Notes: generated by a model not told the origin, from the sequence alone. A stretch of 64,000 nucleotides of DNA from Saposhnikovia divaricata (GCA_036435485.1 CM071598.1:124250148-124314147); one strand, 5' to 3'. Shown: positions 22,822-35,653, counted from the first letter of the stretch. A program made the numbers and translations.

Positions 22822-24804
22822 GAATTTCCAATACTTCATATTGGAAACAAATAGATCTTTTAATTTTATATGTTTGTCTATTTAGTAGTTAATTAACTTC
22901 ATTTCCATGTTATTTATAATTGTTTCTTTAAGTAATATTTTTTTTTATCTTAATTTAGTACTAATTAGTATTTAAAATTATTTATTATTATTTTTAGTTT
23001 TAAATAAAATTCCCCGATTCCCCGCGGGGATCCCCGTTACCCGTTTGGGCCGGGGACGGGGAATGAAAAATAGTCCTCGACGGGGATCGGGCCGGGGATG
23101 GGGATCGGGTTTAAATTCGGGGATGGGGGCGGGGATAGCACTCCCCGACCCCGAAGTGGCCCGATGCCCATCCCTCCCACCCCGAAGGTGTACTTTTCCG
23201 GGTTTAGCTTCATCTCTTGCTTCCTTAGATTCTCGAAGCATTCTTGCAAATCAGGGACATGCTCCTCTACTGTTTTTGACTTAGCTATCATATCATCCAC
23301 ATAAGACTCCTGGTTTCTGCCCAACTGATCTTTAAACACTTCAACCATTGCTCTTTGATAGGTTGATCCAGCATTCATCAATCCGAAGGGCATGTATTTG
23401 TATGCATAGAAAGCTCTATGAGTTATGAATGCAGTTTTGGCGATATCCGTCGGGTTCATTTTGATTTGGTTGTAACCAGAGAATGCGTCCATGAAGCTGA
23501 ACATCACATGACCAGTAGTGGCATCAATGAGTTGATCAATACTTGGAAGAGGGTATGGATCTTTGGGGCATGCCGCATTGAGGTTAGTGTAGTCCACACA
23601 TATTCTCCACTTTCCATTAGGTTTCTTGACTAAGATGACATTGGCTAGCAAGTCTGGATATTTTATCTCACAAATTATTCCTGCTTTGAGAAGCTTTTCA
23701 ACTTCTTCATCGATGGCCTTTTGTTTGTCCGGAGCGAAATTCCTTCTTTTCTGCTTTACTGGTTTTTTGTCAGGATTGACATCAAGGCTGTGCATGGCTA
23801 AAGATTGTTTGAGTCCGGGCATGTCCTCCGAGCTCCAAGCAAAAATGTCTGCATAATTTCTGAGCAGATGTATAAGGTTCCTCTTGAACGTTGGATTCAG
23901 TCCGGATCCAATCTTTATCTTTTTATCCGGGTTACCTTCTTCTAGTTCGATCATTTCAGTCTCAACCGCAGGTTCTACCTTACCGAGATCTTTCTTAGAG
24001 ATGAATTGTTGAACCCGGGCCTTGGTATTGGACTCTGGATAGTTTCGGGCTTTGGCAATCAGTTCTTCCTTAGTCTGGGCTTCAATACTTTCAATATTTT
24101 GGACTTCGTGTCCGGGTTCCTTCTTGAAGTAGGTTCTATGCTTCTTTCGGCTCAAGTTCTTTTGGTACAAGGATGTTTTTCTTTTATTTTTCGGATCGGT
24201 TTCAGCCATGATCAAAGCTTGGCCATAACATCGACCGGCAGTCTCCAAATCTCCTTTGACTTCCCTAATTCCAGATGGAGTGGGGAATTTAAACTTCAAA
24301 TGCGGTGTAGAGGTTATTACCCGAAGCTTGGTTAGTGCTGGACGGCCAAGTATCATTTTGTACGAGGACGGGGTGTTGATAACATAAAATTTCACTATGT
24401 GAGTGATTTTCTTTGGGTAGGTGCCAAATTGGACCGGTAGATACAAAGTTCCTTGAATCGGGACTAAGTTGTTTCCGAACCCGAAAAGTGGTTCTTCTCT
24501 GCATTCGTTCATTCTTACACTGCCCAGTTGCATTCTGTCGAATGTATGTCTGAAGATGATGTGGACTGAGGATCCGTTATCGACCAGAATTCTTTTTACT
24601 TCATTTTCTGCAACATCTAAGCTAACCACCAAGGCTTCATTATGATTTGGATCAACTCCTTCAAAGTCGGCATTGCTGAAAGTTATCACTTGTTTGGGAA
24701 AGGATTGGATCATCATTACTTCATCACCTGAGTCCGGACTGGGGGGAGGAGAGCTGGACCCCCCCATCACTACATTGACAACATGCTTCTTTCCTGCTCC
24801 GGAT
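22232..24804 (-). pseudogene. Tat #1 protease and reverse transcriptase, split by a MITE
   Basis: The main frame (23174-24804) has the retropepsin motif ILVDNGSSV near 24580, a downstream ILGRPAL motif, then RT: KWRICVDYTNLN, CPKDPYPLP, FMDAFSGYNQI, YKYMPFGL and the YVDD catalytic box near 23300. At GVGG the frame runs into the hAT-like MITE. It resumes on the far side of the MITE with a stop (TAA in place of the codon before ANPEK, near 22484) and continues through IQKLAGSLAALRRFIPK to 22232, where a frameshift ends it. The insert plus duplication is 652 bp, which accounts for the change of frame, so the gene was continuous there before insertion. Gag ends in a different frame at about 24770. 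Confidence 0.92.
22530..23173. mobile_element. hAT-like MITE (644 bp) inserted in Tat #1 RT
   Basis: The ends are TAGGGATGGGCAT and ATGCCCATCC, flanked by the perfect 8-bp duplication CTCCCACC (22522-22529 and 23174-23181), as expected for hAT transposons. Both flanks are RT coding sequence that rejoins exactly. The subterminal parts are extremely GC-rich (GGGGATCGGG words on both strands), while the centre is AT-rich with a TA/CA microsatellite (22748-22818). It encodes no transposase. Apparent reading frames made of G/P/R-rich repeats across it are artefacts of base composition. Confidence 0.95.
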
Positions 24805-26488
24805 CCTTCTCCTTTTCCATGGGTTTTCGAGCTATATATTGCCCTATGTTTCCTTTTTTGATTTGGTCCTCGATGAAGTATTTGAGAGATAGGCAGTTTT
24901 CAGTGGTATGATCGTGAGTGCCGTGATAGTCACATTGTTTGTGAGCAGGCCGATTTTTCGGGGCGGTGATCATTGGCTTAGGTGGGTAGAAGTATGGCTT
25001 GTCCCGGACTTCTTTCAGGATATCAGAACGGGTTCGGCTGAGTGGAGACCACTGAGGTTCAGGCTTTGGATCGGCTTTGGGTGGTTTTGGAGGTCTTGAG
25101 TCTGATTTTGCGGTTATTGTTACCGGTTCAGAGGCCTTTTCCGAGGCTAAGAGTTGAGAACTTTGAATATACTTGGTCTGTCTGTTAAGTTTGAACCTTT
25201 TATCGGGCTGGTACCCTCCTCGAGGGCGGTCATCTTGAGTAGTTCGGGATAAGGCATTTCCATGATGAGTCATTCTCATCACCTGGAGCACATCACTTTC
25301 TTAGATGAACCGAGCAGCCATGAAGTATGCTGCGGCTAAGCTTTCAGGCTCTTTGTTGATCAGTTCATAAACATATCTTTCATTTTGGTCCGAGTCCAGA
25401 TTTCTCCTGAAGATACTGAGAGCTTCGCTTATCCAAGTGCGAGATTTTATTGATTGCCTCCTGAAATGCCTCATAAAATCCGAAAGGGATTCGTTATCAT
25501 ATTGTCGAATGGTTTACAGATGACACATGTGTAACTCATGTGTCCGATTTGCTCTGAATCTCTTCAGGAAAGATTCACGAAACTGCTTCCAGGAGTGAAT
25601 GCTCTGAGAGGGTATTCGGCTGAACCATCTTCGGGCCCCTCCTTTTAGGGTTGATGCAAAGAATCTGCATTTGGTAATGTCATTGTAGTAGTAGATGAGA
25701 GCAATCTGCTTGAAGTAATTAATATGTTCTTCAGGGTCTCCCAACCCGTCAAATGAATCAAAATTGTAGTGTTTCAGGTTCTTTTGTCTTGGAATAGCTT
25801 CGAAAGAACGGCTGAAGGGTGTCAGAGTGCCTTCAATTTCAAGTCCGGAATCATGGCCCACTTTTTTCTGTAACTCATGAATCATTTGAATGAGATTGTC
25901 TTCAGGTTCTTCTTCATCTGAGATAAGTTCAGGACTAATTTCTCTTAGAACTCTCTTGGAGCCGGACCTCCTCAAGACTCGATCCTCTTCTTCCTGGATT
26001 CTTTTTTGAATTTTGAGCTCAAGTTTCGCTTCCTCCTCCAGTCTGATCTTTTCTTTGAGTTCAACTGGCTTTTTGAGTTTCTTAGCTTCATGATTTTTAC
26101 TTTGAGCTTTGTTGGCGGTTTGTTTTTCTCTACCTTGGTTGCCAATCCGGTCGAAGACTGACCTTCTGGACCGGTGGGAGTGTTCAGAACCTTGTGAATT
26201 TTCGGCTTGTTCCGGTTCGGGAGGTGGTGCTATCTGGTTTTCTTGATATGCCCGGATAGCGTCCGCCAACTCGTCCCGGGTAAGATTTTGCATGTGCATC
26301 GCAGCCAGAGGTACATCAGTGTATTTATATTGGTTGACTTCAATGTCAATTCGGGCATCCTCGGGGCCAATCCCTACCCTTTCCAGAGCTAGAACTGTTT
26401 CGGCCAGCACCAACGGCATGTCCGGAACGGGATTATGGTCTTGGGCCCGAGTATTGGTTCTTTGAGTAGATTTGCTTCCTCTCGGCAT
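24770..26488 (-). pseudogene. Tat #1 gag
   Basis: Gag forms the virus-like particle that packages element RNA. The ATG at 26488 opens a frame beginning MPRGSKSTQRTN. It contains a charged, Glu/Lys-rich middle with coiled-coil potential, then the capsid-like part HYNFDSFDGLGDPEEHINYF, ARRWFSRIPSQSIHSW and FRESFLKRFRAN. An in-frame stop lies at 25514-25516. The frame continues through ESLSDFMRHFRRQ, another stop near 25303, and a nucleocapsid-like CDYHGTHDHTTENC (a CCHC-like knuckle with H). Gag and protease frames overlap around 24770-24804 and differ by one base. That could be a programmed shift, but a simple indel is more likely because the second Tat element here uses one frame. The start codon is 25 bases from the solo LTR. 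Confidence 0.85.
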
Positions 26489-26512
26489 GATTTCAAGTTT
26501 CCAGGCAGGGTA

Positions 26513-29500
26513 TGTAACGTCCCCAAATCCAGGGTCAAGGATTTGGTCGTCACACGAAAATCCTTAATAATAAATCACCTATTTAACCACGTTAAACCAT
26601 CTGTAGTCATTAATAATTGAGTTACAACATTTGAGACCCCAACTACCAAGCATCTTTTAGGTTATAGGGCTAGAAACAAGAATGAAATCCTTACTACTAG
26701 TATAACTTCGTTGAGAAGTACACCAGCAACTAGTATTATTTTGCGCAAAGTAACATATATATTACACATCAATATATTTACATATAACTTACTCCAACTA
26801 TAAATTTTCTAGATCATATCGTCTCCATAAGGGCACACTGCCCGCTTTATCTAAGCCATGCAGATAACCTCGTCCGGCTACCTTCCACTGAAAAGTTAAT
26901 ATTTGAAAAACAAACAAGTATGAGCAAAAGAATTGCTCAGCAAGTTATTACTAGAGTTTAACAAAATCCATCATGTGCATGGGTTTCCAACATTCAACTG
27001 ATACTTAATATCATTCTTGAAACATTTATAACCACGAAATTCTATAGGGAAAGTATAATGTTTGAAAATAACATCAACTGAACAATATACCAATATAATA
27101 TAAAAGATGCCGTTACAAGGTAATTAAATAGATTATTACCATAAATAGCCACATCTTGTTTACGCAGTAATACACCAACATAAACTTGCTGGTTATTAAA
27201 TATGAAATCACTTACTTACTGATAATATAATATCAGTTTCTCTTCCAATCATTCAATAATTCCATAATTCCATAATTCATACCATTTTTCCTTTTTCAGT
27301 ATGTCAATCTGTAACCATTATCAATTCTTTCTTTAAATACTTTAGGGATATCTGTTGTCGCCTGATACGTTAGGATGATGATCAGTTGCCTAATCGTACC
27401 TGCTCTCTGTTTACTACTAGTAGAAGGAAGAACCAACCTAGTCATCATCCCTGGAGGAAGGCTCTCTGCTACATCCCCCTTCGGTATCTCTTGGGCCGTA
27501 ATAAAATATTGAGTGTTGGACTGTGCCGAACACAGCCTCTTACGCTTGCTGTTGCAATCCCCCTTTTTGTCAAATCGTTATTCCATTTATAAAACACTAA
27601 TCCATATTTTCCATTTTCCGTTTCCATTTCCATTCACATATATATTTCCATTTCCATTTCCATTTCACATTTCCATATTATAACCATTTGAAAACATTTA
27701 TACATGTATATCATCAGTGTATCAATTCAAGACATACATTCATTTCACTATGAAATTCCTTAAACAACCTTTTAACAATATTTAATCACCCTTAGAACAC
27801 TTAGAATATCTAAAGAATAACTATTCAATAATCCATTTTTAAATGAATATTATAATTATTATTCATTGAATTAAATAACCATTAAAATAACATTTATCAA
27901 TATCATTTCAGATATTTTTAACCGAAAAATTCTCATTTATAACCATTCGAATATCTTCATTATTATTCCGGAACAAAGCGATTGTAAGAAAACATTTTAA
28001 AAATAATATTTATCTAATTAAATAAATTTAATTAGACGAATAAGGTTTATTTAATCAGTAGATGCTTCCAGAGGTATCTACTAATTAAATAAACACTAGT
28101 TTATTGGTGATGTTGCCATTAGGTAAATTATTGCGAAATTCTTTCTAAAAACTTTGTCCGGGTTTTCGAAAATATACATTACAAGATAACCCCTTCCATT
28201 TCTCCATTTCCATTCATATATCAATACCTTTAAAGTACACCAACTAAAATACTTTACATGTAAATCCCTTTTAAGAAAATCTGTAAATATCAACCCTTGT
28301 CCCCTTATATAACAAAATATTTATTAATAACGTCTGAAACAGTTTAGAACTCAAATATCCCCAATTTACACATAATTGTAATATTATAAAATAACTTTAG
28401 ATGACAACTGATACCATTCCTTCCCATATCACTTTACTCCTTATAGTATATCACTCTCTCCATATCACATATATTTCCAGTCAAACCATTTTACTTAAAA
28501 GTAAACAATTTATCAAGATAAAGATAGAAGAAATCTTGCAAATATGGACTGAAGTCTTATTCCACACATTTCATATATTTTAAAATAAATATACTCTGAA
28601 CGATAGAGTATGTATAAATAAACTTGCCTCTGGTCTTTAGCACCAAACGGAACACCGCGAATAAATCCTTGGCGTTTCACCCAAGTAGTTCCATGAACTT
28701 TACACGACGCCTCAATCCTTCCTTTTTGATACACGTTGCTCCACTTGATTACGCCCTAATGGTACTGTAATTGTTACGAGTACGAGTAAGTCCCACCTCG
28801 TATCTCGAGTAGACACCACTCGAAATTAGCACTAAGTCACATAAAGTCAAACTATAGGTGTCCTCCCTATAATTGACTACTCTATTACCACTTAATGCAC
28901 ATATCACACTTATATCCATTTAATAGACTTAAACCAATTTAATATATCATCAAAACACGATTAATCCTCGAGACAACAATTAACCCTCGAAATAATTTAC
29001 TTAACACATATTCACATAAACAATTAACATTCACTTCATGCCTCTAGACCACTGAAATTTAATAAATTAAATATATTTAATCGCAGGGAATTTTTAGAAA
29101 ATTTCGGCATGAGGTATTTGTTTATCGGACTATCCCGGGGTCACATCCCCTCAATATCAATCAAAAACAATTCAACCCTGTTTTTACAAAAATAAAGTTG
29201 CCTCAACTTGCAGCAACAACACATAAGGAAATTTACCCGCCCTGACATGCGGCACATAGCACATAAGGAATTCTGCCTCGACAAGTAGTAAACACATAAT
29301 AATTTATATTAGCATTAACTACTACTTACGCTACATCAATGATCGTATCACTCACGCATTTTAATGATACACGTGACAATCAATTATTGATATTCGTAGG
29401 CCCTAGGGAACAACCCCTAGCATTAACTATTACTTACGCTATATCAATGATTTTATCACTTGAGCATATTAATTATACTGGTGACAATCAATCATTGATA

Positions 29501-30170
29501 TTCGTAAGCCCGAGGATCTAGTCGAAGAGAATTACACAAGTCCTTAAATACTGACATTTAGAACTTATGATCTCTTTACGACTCCTCGCAGTTAAACTAA
29601 ATAACATATAACATTCATAATTAATAAAGCCATCAAAATACCACGACTCGCTTTATACCATTTAGCACATAAGCATTTACCATTTAGTCAACTCGTATAA
29701 ACTCCACAAATAATACCAACATCACCATTAACCACCAATAATCATTAAACCTGAATATTAACGACACCACACACCACAAAATGATTCCAACATTACACTT
29801 AGCAATTAGCACTTAAACATTTATAACTAGTAAGATCGTATAACCTTTACATATTATTCCCCTGTCACAATTAGAAATTAACAATTAACATATCACAATT
29901 ACTAACCCGCACATATAATCGGCCCACAACTAACCCACAATTATAATTACCAACATACTTTCCGAATTAAATTTCGAAAATTAATAATTAAACTCGCAAT
30001 TTAAATCTAATTAAATTACAACACTTAACTAATTAAATTACTACAATTAAACAATATATAGCAATTACATCTAATTTAATATGAAAATCAAATAATTAAT
30101 AACTACGAAAATATACCATTTTCGTTTCCGATCCGATCCGCCCAAAAGTCAAGTCACCGGAAAATCTCCA

Positions 30171-30223
<53 letters not shown>

Positions 30224-31215
30224 GGCTGCTCCTTCATCTCCCCTCCACCTCCCTCGCTTCTTCCACCAAGGAGGCGCCACCACCGAACTCCGGTCATCTC
30301 CCCTGCAGTCCAGCCACCGCGTGCCTCATACACACATCACAGCACACACTTGCGCCTCAAACACACACACACACGAATTATACACGCACCGACGCACTTA
30401 CACACGTATATACATACATATATATGTGATTTAAACCCCCAATTCATCTTCTCTTTCCCCATTTCTTTCCTTTTTCTCTTTTTCTTTCTTTCTCTCTCCC
30501 CTCTATCTTGTGCGGCTGTGTTGGATGTATCAGTGTGTATGTCTGTCTGGTGTGCTGTGTGTTTAAGCTAATGGGCCTAAGCCCAATAACATTTAAAAGC
30601 AATACAATTAATTACTACATGCCTTTAAATAATATTTTAAACTAGTAACTTTAATTTGTAAAAATAAAATTTCTAGCATAATTAAATACTAAAATATTTT
30701 TAAAGATTTTCGGAGAAAGAATTAGAATTAAATCTAATTTTTCTGAATTGATATGCATTTTACAAATATTGATAATTTATAAAAACAATTCATAAAAATA
30801 ATAATTGTGATTCATAACTCACAATTTACAGGGCTTTATAAAATACCACAGACATTATTGTTTTAGTAAAACCTCGAATTCTCGATTATATATAATAATA
30901 GAGTAATTTCTGTAAATCCTCAAATAATTAAAATAATCATTTTCTAAGGATTTTAAAATCACCAAATTATTCAGTAATTTAAAAAAAAACCTTTACTGAA
31001 TAATTCCACACTTTGAAAATTAAACCTTTGCCCAAATAAAGTATTGACTCGAGATATCTACTCGGTCAATATAATTTTTAAGACTGACCCGATTCCACAG
31101 AATCAAAATAATTAAATAACAATAATAATAAAAAAAATTCCTCCTCATTTTAGGAAAAACATTATTATTCTTAAAATAATAATAAAATCATTCTCTAAAA
31201 ATTCGGGTTATTACA
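26513..31215 (-). mobile_element. Large Gypsy-type solo LTR (4.70 kb) inserted in the Tat #1 leader
   Basis: On the minus strand it runs from TGTAATAACCCGAATTT (31215) to GGGGACGTTACA (26513), with a perfect 5-bp duplication GGGTA (26508-26512 and 31216-31220). It is colinear with the solo LTR at 6908-12589, including the TA-rich 5' part, the CT microsatellite (30174-30222) and the 3' end, but lacks about 1 kb of its sequence. A 60-bp island near 27340-27400 also matches the LTR at 60411-63839 (around 62950-63010). There is no coding region between its ends, so it is a solo LTR left by recombination of a complete element. Confidence 0.93.
30174..30222. repeat. (CT)n microsatellite in the solo LTR
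   Basis: An uninterrupted CT run, at the same place as that in the related LTR near 11554-11596. CA-rich words follow at 30359-30372. Confidence 0.9.
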
Positions 31216-31220
31216 GGGTA

Positions 31221-31602
31221 TTTCACAAAGTATCGATTATAACAGAACTAGGCTGAGTTTTGAGCAAAGCAGCTTATGTATGCACTTAATATTCAGATAA
31301 GAACACGGGTTGGTAGATACAAACAGATAAGCAGGCAACTACGAGCACAGATCTAGATATCAGCTATGTCTAGAGGCTAAAAATCGTAACTTTATCAAGA
31401 TCTGAGTTAGAGAGGCTAAATAACGATGAATAAGTGTACACACAGCAAAGAAATGTGTAAAGGTGACATTTTTGGTAAAGGTTTTATGGTGATTTTAGAT
31501 CTTACAACTTTGTTTCGGACCCTCTTTCGAGAGCTTGCTGATGTAGATGAGTCCTGTGGCACCGAGACCAAAGGACAGAGCACCCCCTCCTTCTAGCGCC
31601 AA
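31221..31602 (-). other. Tat #1 leader and primer-binding site
   Basis: This is the untranslated leader between the 5' LTR and gag; its gag-proximal 20 bases (26489-26507) lie beyond the solo LTR. The PBS on the minus strand is TGGCGCTAGAAGGAGGG (31585-31601), separated from the LTR by one base. The same PBS core (TGGCGCTAGAAGGAG) is used by the second Tat element at 35639-35653. Confidence 0.85.
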
Positions 31603-32216
31603 TGATAACTCCAGGACCCGATCTAGTGCCTCCTCCGCCGTTCCCACGCCCGCTAAGAGGTGAAGCTGGTGGTTGGGTGTCTGCAAAACAACACCGCGGT
31701 GCCTCCGGCGTGAGAATAAGTGACGGCTTTGGAGAATAAAAGATAAGGACTAGAGTATCTAATTATGGAGAGAGTGTGTATATATGAATGTGTAAAAGAG
31801 AATTTAACCCCTACACCTTTTTTTCCTCGTCTATTTATAGGCCAAGGATTAGGGTTTAGGGGTTGGTACCTGCAATCATGAGCGTTGGATCCGAGGTAGG
31901 TGGGACACTTGTCCGCTGCTGATAATTCCCACCTATCCAGGTGATGTCTGTGGTGGGGTGTGCCTATGGCATGTCAACACGTGGTTTGATGGGGACATGA
32001 TTGTGCCAATACTAGGATTCCCTTATCTGTCACTATCATGTAGGACCCAGTCATGACTCGTGTCCCCCATACTCCCATGCTCCTTGTGCCTGGGTTGCGG
32101 GTTTAGTTGGCTTGAGCCCAATCCAGACTGGGTGTGGGCCGGTCTCAGGGCGACCTTGGGCCGAGCCCAGTCGGGATTGGTTATAGCCTATCAATTACCA
32201 CGTGTAGATACCAACA
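31603..32216 (-). mobile_element. Tat #1 5' LTR, 614 bp
   Basis: On the minus strand it starts TGTTGGTATCTACACGTGG at 32216 and ends GGAGTTATCA at 31603, directly before the PBS. A TATA box (CTATAAATAG) lies at 31831-31840. The start holds a CACGTG E-box/G-box. No second copy exists in the window. Confidence 0.88.
31831..31840 (-). promoter_or_regulatory. TATA box of the Tat #1 LTR
   Basis: CTATAAATAG on the minus strand, 376 bases into the LTR, the expected place for the U3 promoter. Confidence 0.65.
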
Positions 32217-33170
32217 ATTTTCTATAACTTGTATTTGACTATTGGTAACCGTAATATTATGATCTGCTAAATTTCTGCTTTTGAATGTCAAACCTGCTAT
32301 CTCAATATACCAGTGCAAGGTTTTCGAATGTTATCATCTTACAATTTTGTCTTCTCTTATAGTAAATATGTTACATTTGCCCAGTTAACAATCTTACTAA
32401 CTGGTGAGATGAATTCAAGATACGAAACAAGCAATTGAATGATCAAAATTGTGCGCAAATTACTTTAGTGTTGAGACAATTTATTACCGCATGAAATGAC
32501 CAATTTACCTTGAATTTTTTTTTGCTACAAGCCTGCAACAACGTTTTGTGTGGCCGCTTCTCATCTCCCTCTTCAGATCCTCGTCTTCCCTCCCACACCC
32601 CTTGCACTTACTAAACCGCCTACACTTTTAAATGCATGAAAAACCAAATACAAGAAAAAGGGAACGTGTTTGAGACTTTTTACCTTAAGAAATTAAGTTT
32701 TGATCGTACTCTGGTGTCACTAGAAGGTCTTCGCATATGACAAAAGCGCAGGGCCGGTCCTGAACTTTCGAGGACCCAGTGCGAAAAAAAGTTTTAGTCC
32801 CTTCATATAATTTTTTTTGAGTAAAATAAAATTTAATTTAAAATGTGAGATTCAACCAATAATAAATGTAGTCATACATAACTAAACTTGATGCTTAAGT
32901 TTTAGTAAAATAAAAATATAAACCTTATAACCGAATAATGTACTAAATATTCTCTCGTATTTTTTATTTTTTAAACATATTTACAAATTTATAAATCAAA
33001 GTTTAACTACAAAATAAAGAGTTCCCTTTTATATGCGAAGATTTATACCGAGGCCTCTACTAAATATGGCAATTACTACAAATTTTCTAGCAACCACTAA
33101 CTCATGGTTTGCTTATATGTTTTGGGCCGTTAACAATGAATGCATGCATAAAATTTATTCTCAAATTAGT

Positions 33171-33220
<50 letters not shown>

Positions 33221-35515
33221 TAAACGGGAGTTTATAAACTTTTGGTCCCTAAATCCAGTGGGCAATCCTAATATGGATAGTTGGAGGATTGTTTGCATAA
33301 ACCTCGATATGGGATTGATTCTTGCATGTTCGTTACTTGGTTCTCTGTTTTGGACTTTTTATCAAATGGCTACTTGGTTCTCTGTTTTGGACTTTTTATC
33401 AAATGGCTTGCAGTTATCTTGCTTAAATTTTGGCACAAGTCAATCATTTTCTTAACTTAGGATTTGCTTGTCAAGGATATATTCATGCTATTAGTCGGCA
33501 TGTTCAAAATTTGTGCAGGGGTTTGTTAAATCTGCGTAGCATTTTGAGCAAAGGTTGGAAAAGGTAATCAGCTAGCATACAAGGGGGTTAATTGGTTATT
33601 TCATAACTCAACTCGTGCTCAACTTGCAGTTGGGTAATTGAACTCAAAAAGGGTTGTTCTTCATGCCGATTTAACAAAATTTGAACATGTTTTTTCTATC
33701 CACGAAAATTGCTCTTGACTTAACTTATATAAAATTGATTATTTCACTTTCATTTTCAAAAAACCATATCTTTTATATTCAAAATTTTCAAATTTTTTTC
33801 AGAGCAAATTTATTATTAATCCATGAGTGATATTCATGTATTAAGAAAAGAATCAGGTAAAAAATGTCCAATTAATTTGAAATCCAAATAATATTTGTTT
33901 GTTTGTAAGAACAAAAGGAAAAAAGAAAAAAAATATTAAGTTGGTCGCCACTTCAAGTGGCGAATTTTGCTGGGTCGCCACTTTAAGTGGCGCTCTATAC
34001 CATTTTTGAAAAATTGAATGCAAGTGTACTAGAAATGAAAAGCTTGTGTTCATCTATACTATAAAAGCTAAGGAGTCCTAGGACTTGCAATGGCCATAAG
34101 TGCCAACTTTTTAATCAAAATTGATGAAAATACCGATATCCCATTTGTATTGTCATATATACCAATCTATTTCGTATTTTGTGTAGGAGTAGACTGCATA
34201 AGCATTCAACATGTTAGTAAATCCATACAATATTCATTTTCATTTGGGGTAATTTATGTTACGCATTTTGTCTCGGGGTAATATATACAAGATAATATAT
34301 GTATAGGACATCTATATTACTATTGACGGCATGCACTTTCATCGTTGACGTTGAAGTGTTTCGATGACATTGGTGGCTGCAACCCCACCACCAGAGCTCT
34401 CAGTATCCCTCTATCTCCTTCCTCCTCTCTCCCCCTTTTCCTTCTCTCTCCTCTTTGCTCCATCTACTTTAGTGGAGAGTTCATCGCAGATGGATTGTGT
34501 CTTTTAAAACTTATTACGCCTATCAAAAAAGGGGTATTAAGTAGGTGTTTATGGCCTAGGAATGAAAAGTGCTATTTTTATGTAGTAATTAAGTAACGGA
34601 AATGTGTAAACTTGTCCTTTTCGATCACTACATCCTTTTGAACTCATTTCTACCTTTCTTTTATAATAATACTATTTTTGAGAAATTTAGAAGTAAACAT
34701 CAAAATTTTAATTTCTATAACCACCTATATGGATTTGAAGTTTAGAATCTAAACACATACCATCAAATAAGAGTATTATTTGTTCTATAGAAGTTTGTTC
34801 CTTGTAAGATTTGAAATCAAACATCATTTGGGTTGATTTTGGGGTAAAAGTCCAGATTTTAGTTTGATTTCGTTCTACCTTGGTCTTTGTGTTTTTTTTT
34901 TGAGATGAAGGTTGAACTTCTATTTTATATTTTATGACTTCCCTATTTTTTTTAATTATCGACAAAAAAAATTCCTAGAAACCTAAACTGACACGCATTA
35001 AGATTGAGATAGAAGAGGATGTTAATATAAATTTATGTAATCCCGACGTAGATATTGATGATGATGTGTTGATGCTATGAAATTTGAAAACTCGCACGCA
35101 AAAATACCAAATAGGAAGATATACAAGTATTTACAAAGATTGCTTTTTTAGTAGATTTTGATATGATTTTTGATAAATTTTGGTTTGAGGTTTTGGATGA
35201 TTTTTGGTAAAATTATGTGAAAAAGTACTTATAGTTTTCTTTTGCTGATTTACTCGTAAATACAGTCATGAATATAGTAAATTGTTACTCTTTTTTAATA
35301 CAAAAGTACTCACGCTATATGGTATAGAGTGAATGCAATCAAAATTTTGTTTGCCTGATAGTTTTTTTGCTCGAATACTACGTTTTACCATATGGCACAC
35401 TCAAAAATTTAACATATATAAGACTTAGTTTTTTCAAACATCACAATTCTCAACTAATGATATCAAAAATCTCCTAAATTTGAATATTTACTAAGAGCAA
35501 GTTCAACTTTCCTAT
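32217..35515. other. Intergenic spacer between the two Tat elements
   Basis: No gene is recognised. Bases about 32753-33060 begin CAGGGCCGGTCCTGAAC and look like one end of a degraded hAT-type MITE, without a clear second end. A TA run with CA words lies at about 33174-33221. A perfect 37-bp tandem duplication occupies 33334-33370 and 33371-33407. Two hairpins built on CGCCACTT/AAGTGGCG occur at 33945-33963 and 33976-33992. The rest is AT-rich and unremarkable. Confidence 0.55.
33334..33407. repeat. Perfect 37-bp tandem duplication
   Basis: Two identical adjacent copies beginning TACTTGGTTCTCTG. It is a recent local event with no visible function. Confidence 0.95.
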
Positions 35516-35637
35516 TGTTGGGCCACAGGCCCACTTAGAGAGTCAAGCCCATTAAAAGCCCAATTAGAAGCTCTATATATATCCTTGTAATACCCACTTG
35601 TAAGAGGATTGGTTGATTAATACACTATATTCTAACA
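35516..35637 (+). repeat. Tat #2 5' LTR, 122 bp
   Basis: TGTTGGGCCACAGG...ATTCTAACA. It contains a TATATATAT stretch (about 35574-35582) that may serve as TATA box. The length is far below that of most Tat elements, where several hundred to several thousand bases are usual. Confidence 0.95.
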
Positions 35638-35638
35638 A

Positions 35639-35653
35639 TGGCGCTAGAAGGAG
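35639..35653 (+). promoter_or_regulatory. Tat #2 primer-binding site
   Basis: TGGCGCTAGAAGGAG starts two bases after the LTR end (one spacer base). It is the same PBS core as in Tat #1. It begins TGG as a tRNA 3'-end complement should; the matching tRNA was not determined. Confidence 0.85.

Larger units (their letters stand above)
19221..32216 (-). mobile_element. Ty3/Gypsy Tat-lineage retrotransposon #1, 3'-truncated, with nested insertions
   Basis: On the minus strand, in order: 5' LTR (32216-31603), PBS (31601-31585), leader, gag from 26488, protease and RT, RNase H plus a second archaeal-type RNase H, integrase (to 20079), and a repeat-bearing 3' untranslated region. The dual RNase H, the gag style and the TGGCGCTAGAAGGAG PBS place it in the Tat lineage. 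It is interrupted by a hAT-like MITE (22530-23173) and a large solo LTR (26513-31215). The expected 3' LTR, which should start TGATAACTCC on the plus strand, is absent. The 110-bp repeats adjoin the end of the F-box gene at about 19221, so the 3' end was lost by deletion or recombination. ATTTT (32217-32221) is the candidate right target site. Confidence 0.9.

Noticed and set aside
22412..23304. Open frames rich in G, P and R on both strands
   Set aside because: They follow the GC-rich ends of the hAT-like MITE or run antisense to RT; they are compositional artefacts.
24006..24335. 109-codon plus-strand frame
   Set aside because: It is the exact antisense of the well-supported protease/RT frame of Tat #1.
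32753..33060. Complete hAT MITE
   Set aside because: One end (CAGGGCCGGTCCTG) is suggestive, but I cannot find the matching terminus or an 8-bp duplication, so it is mentioned only within the spacer.
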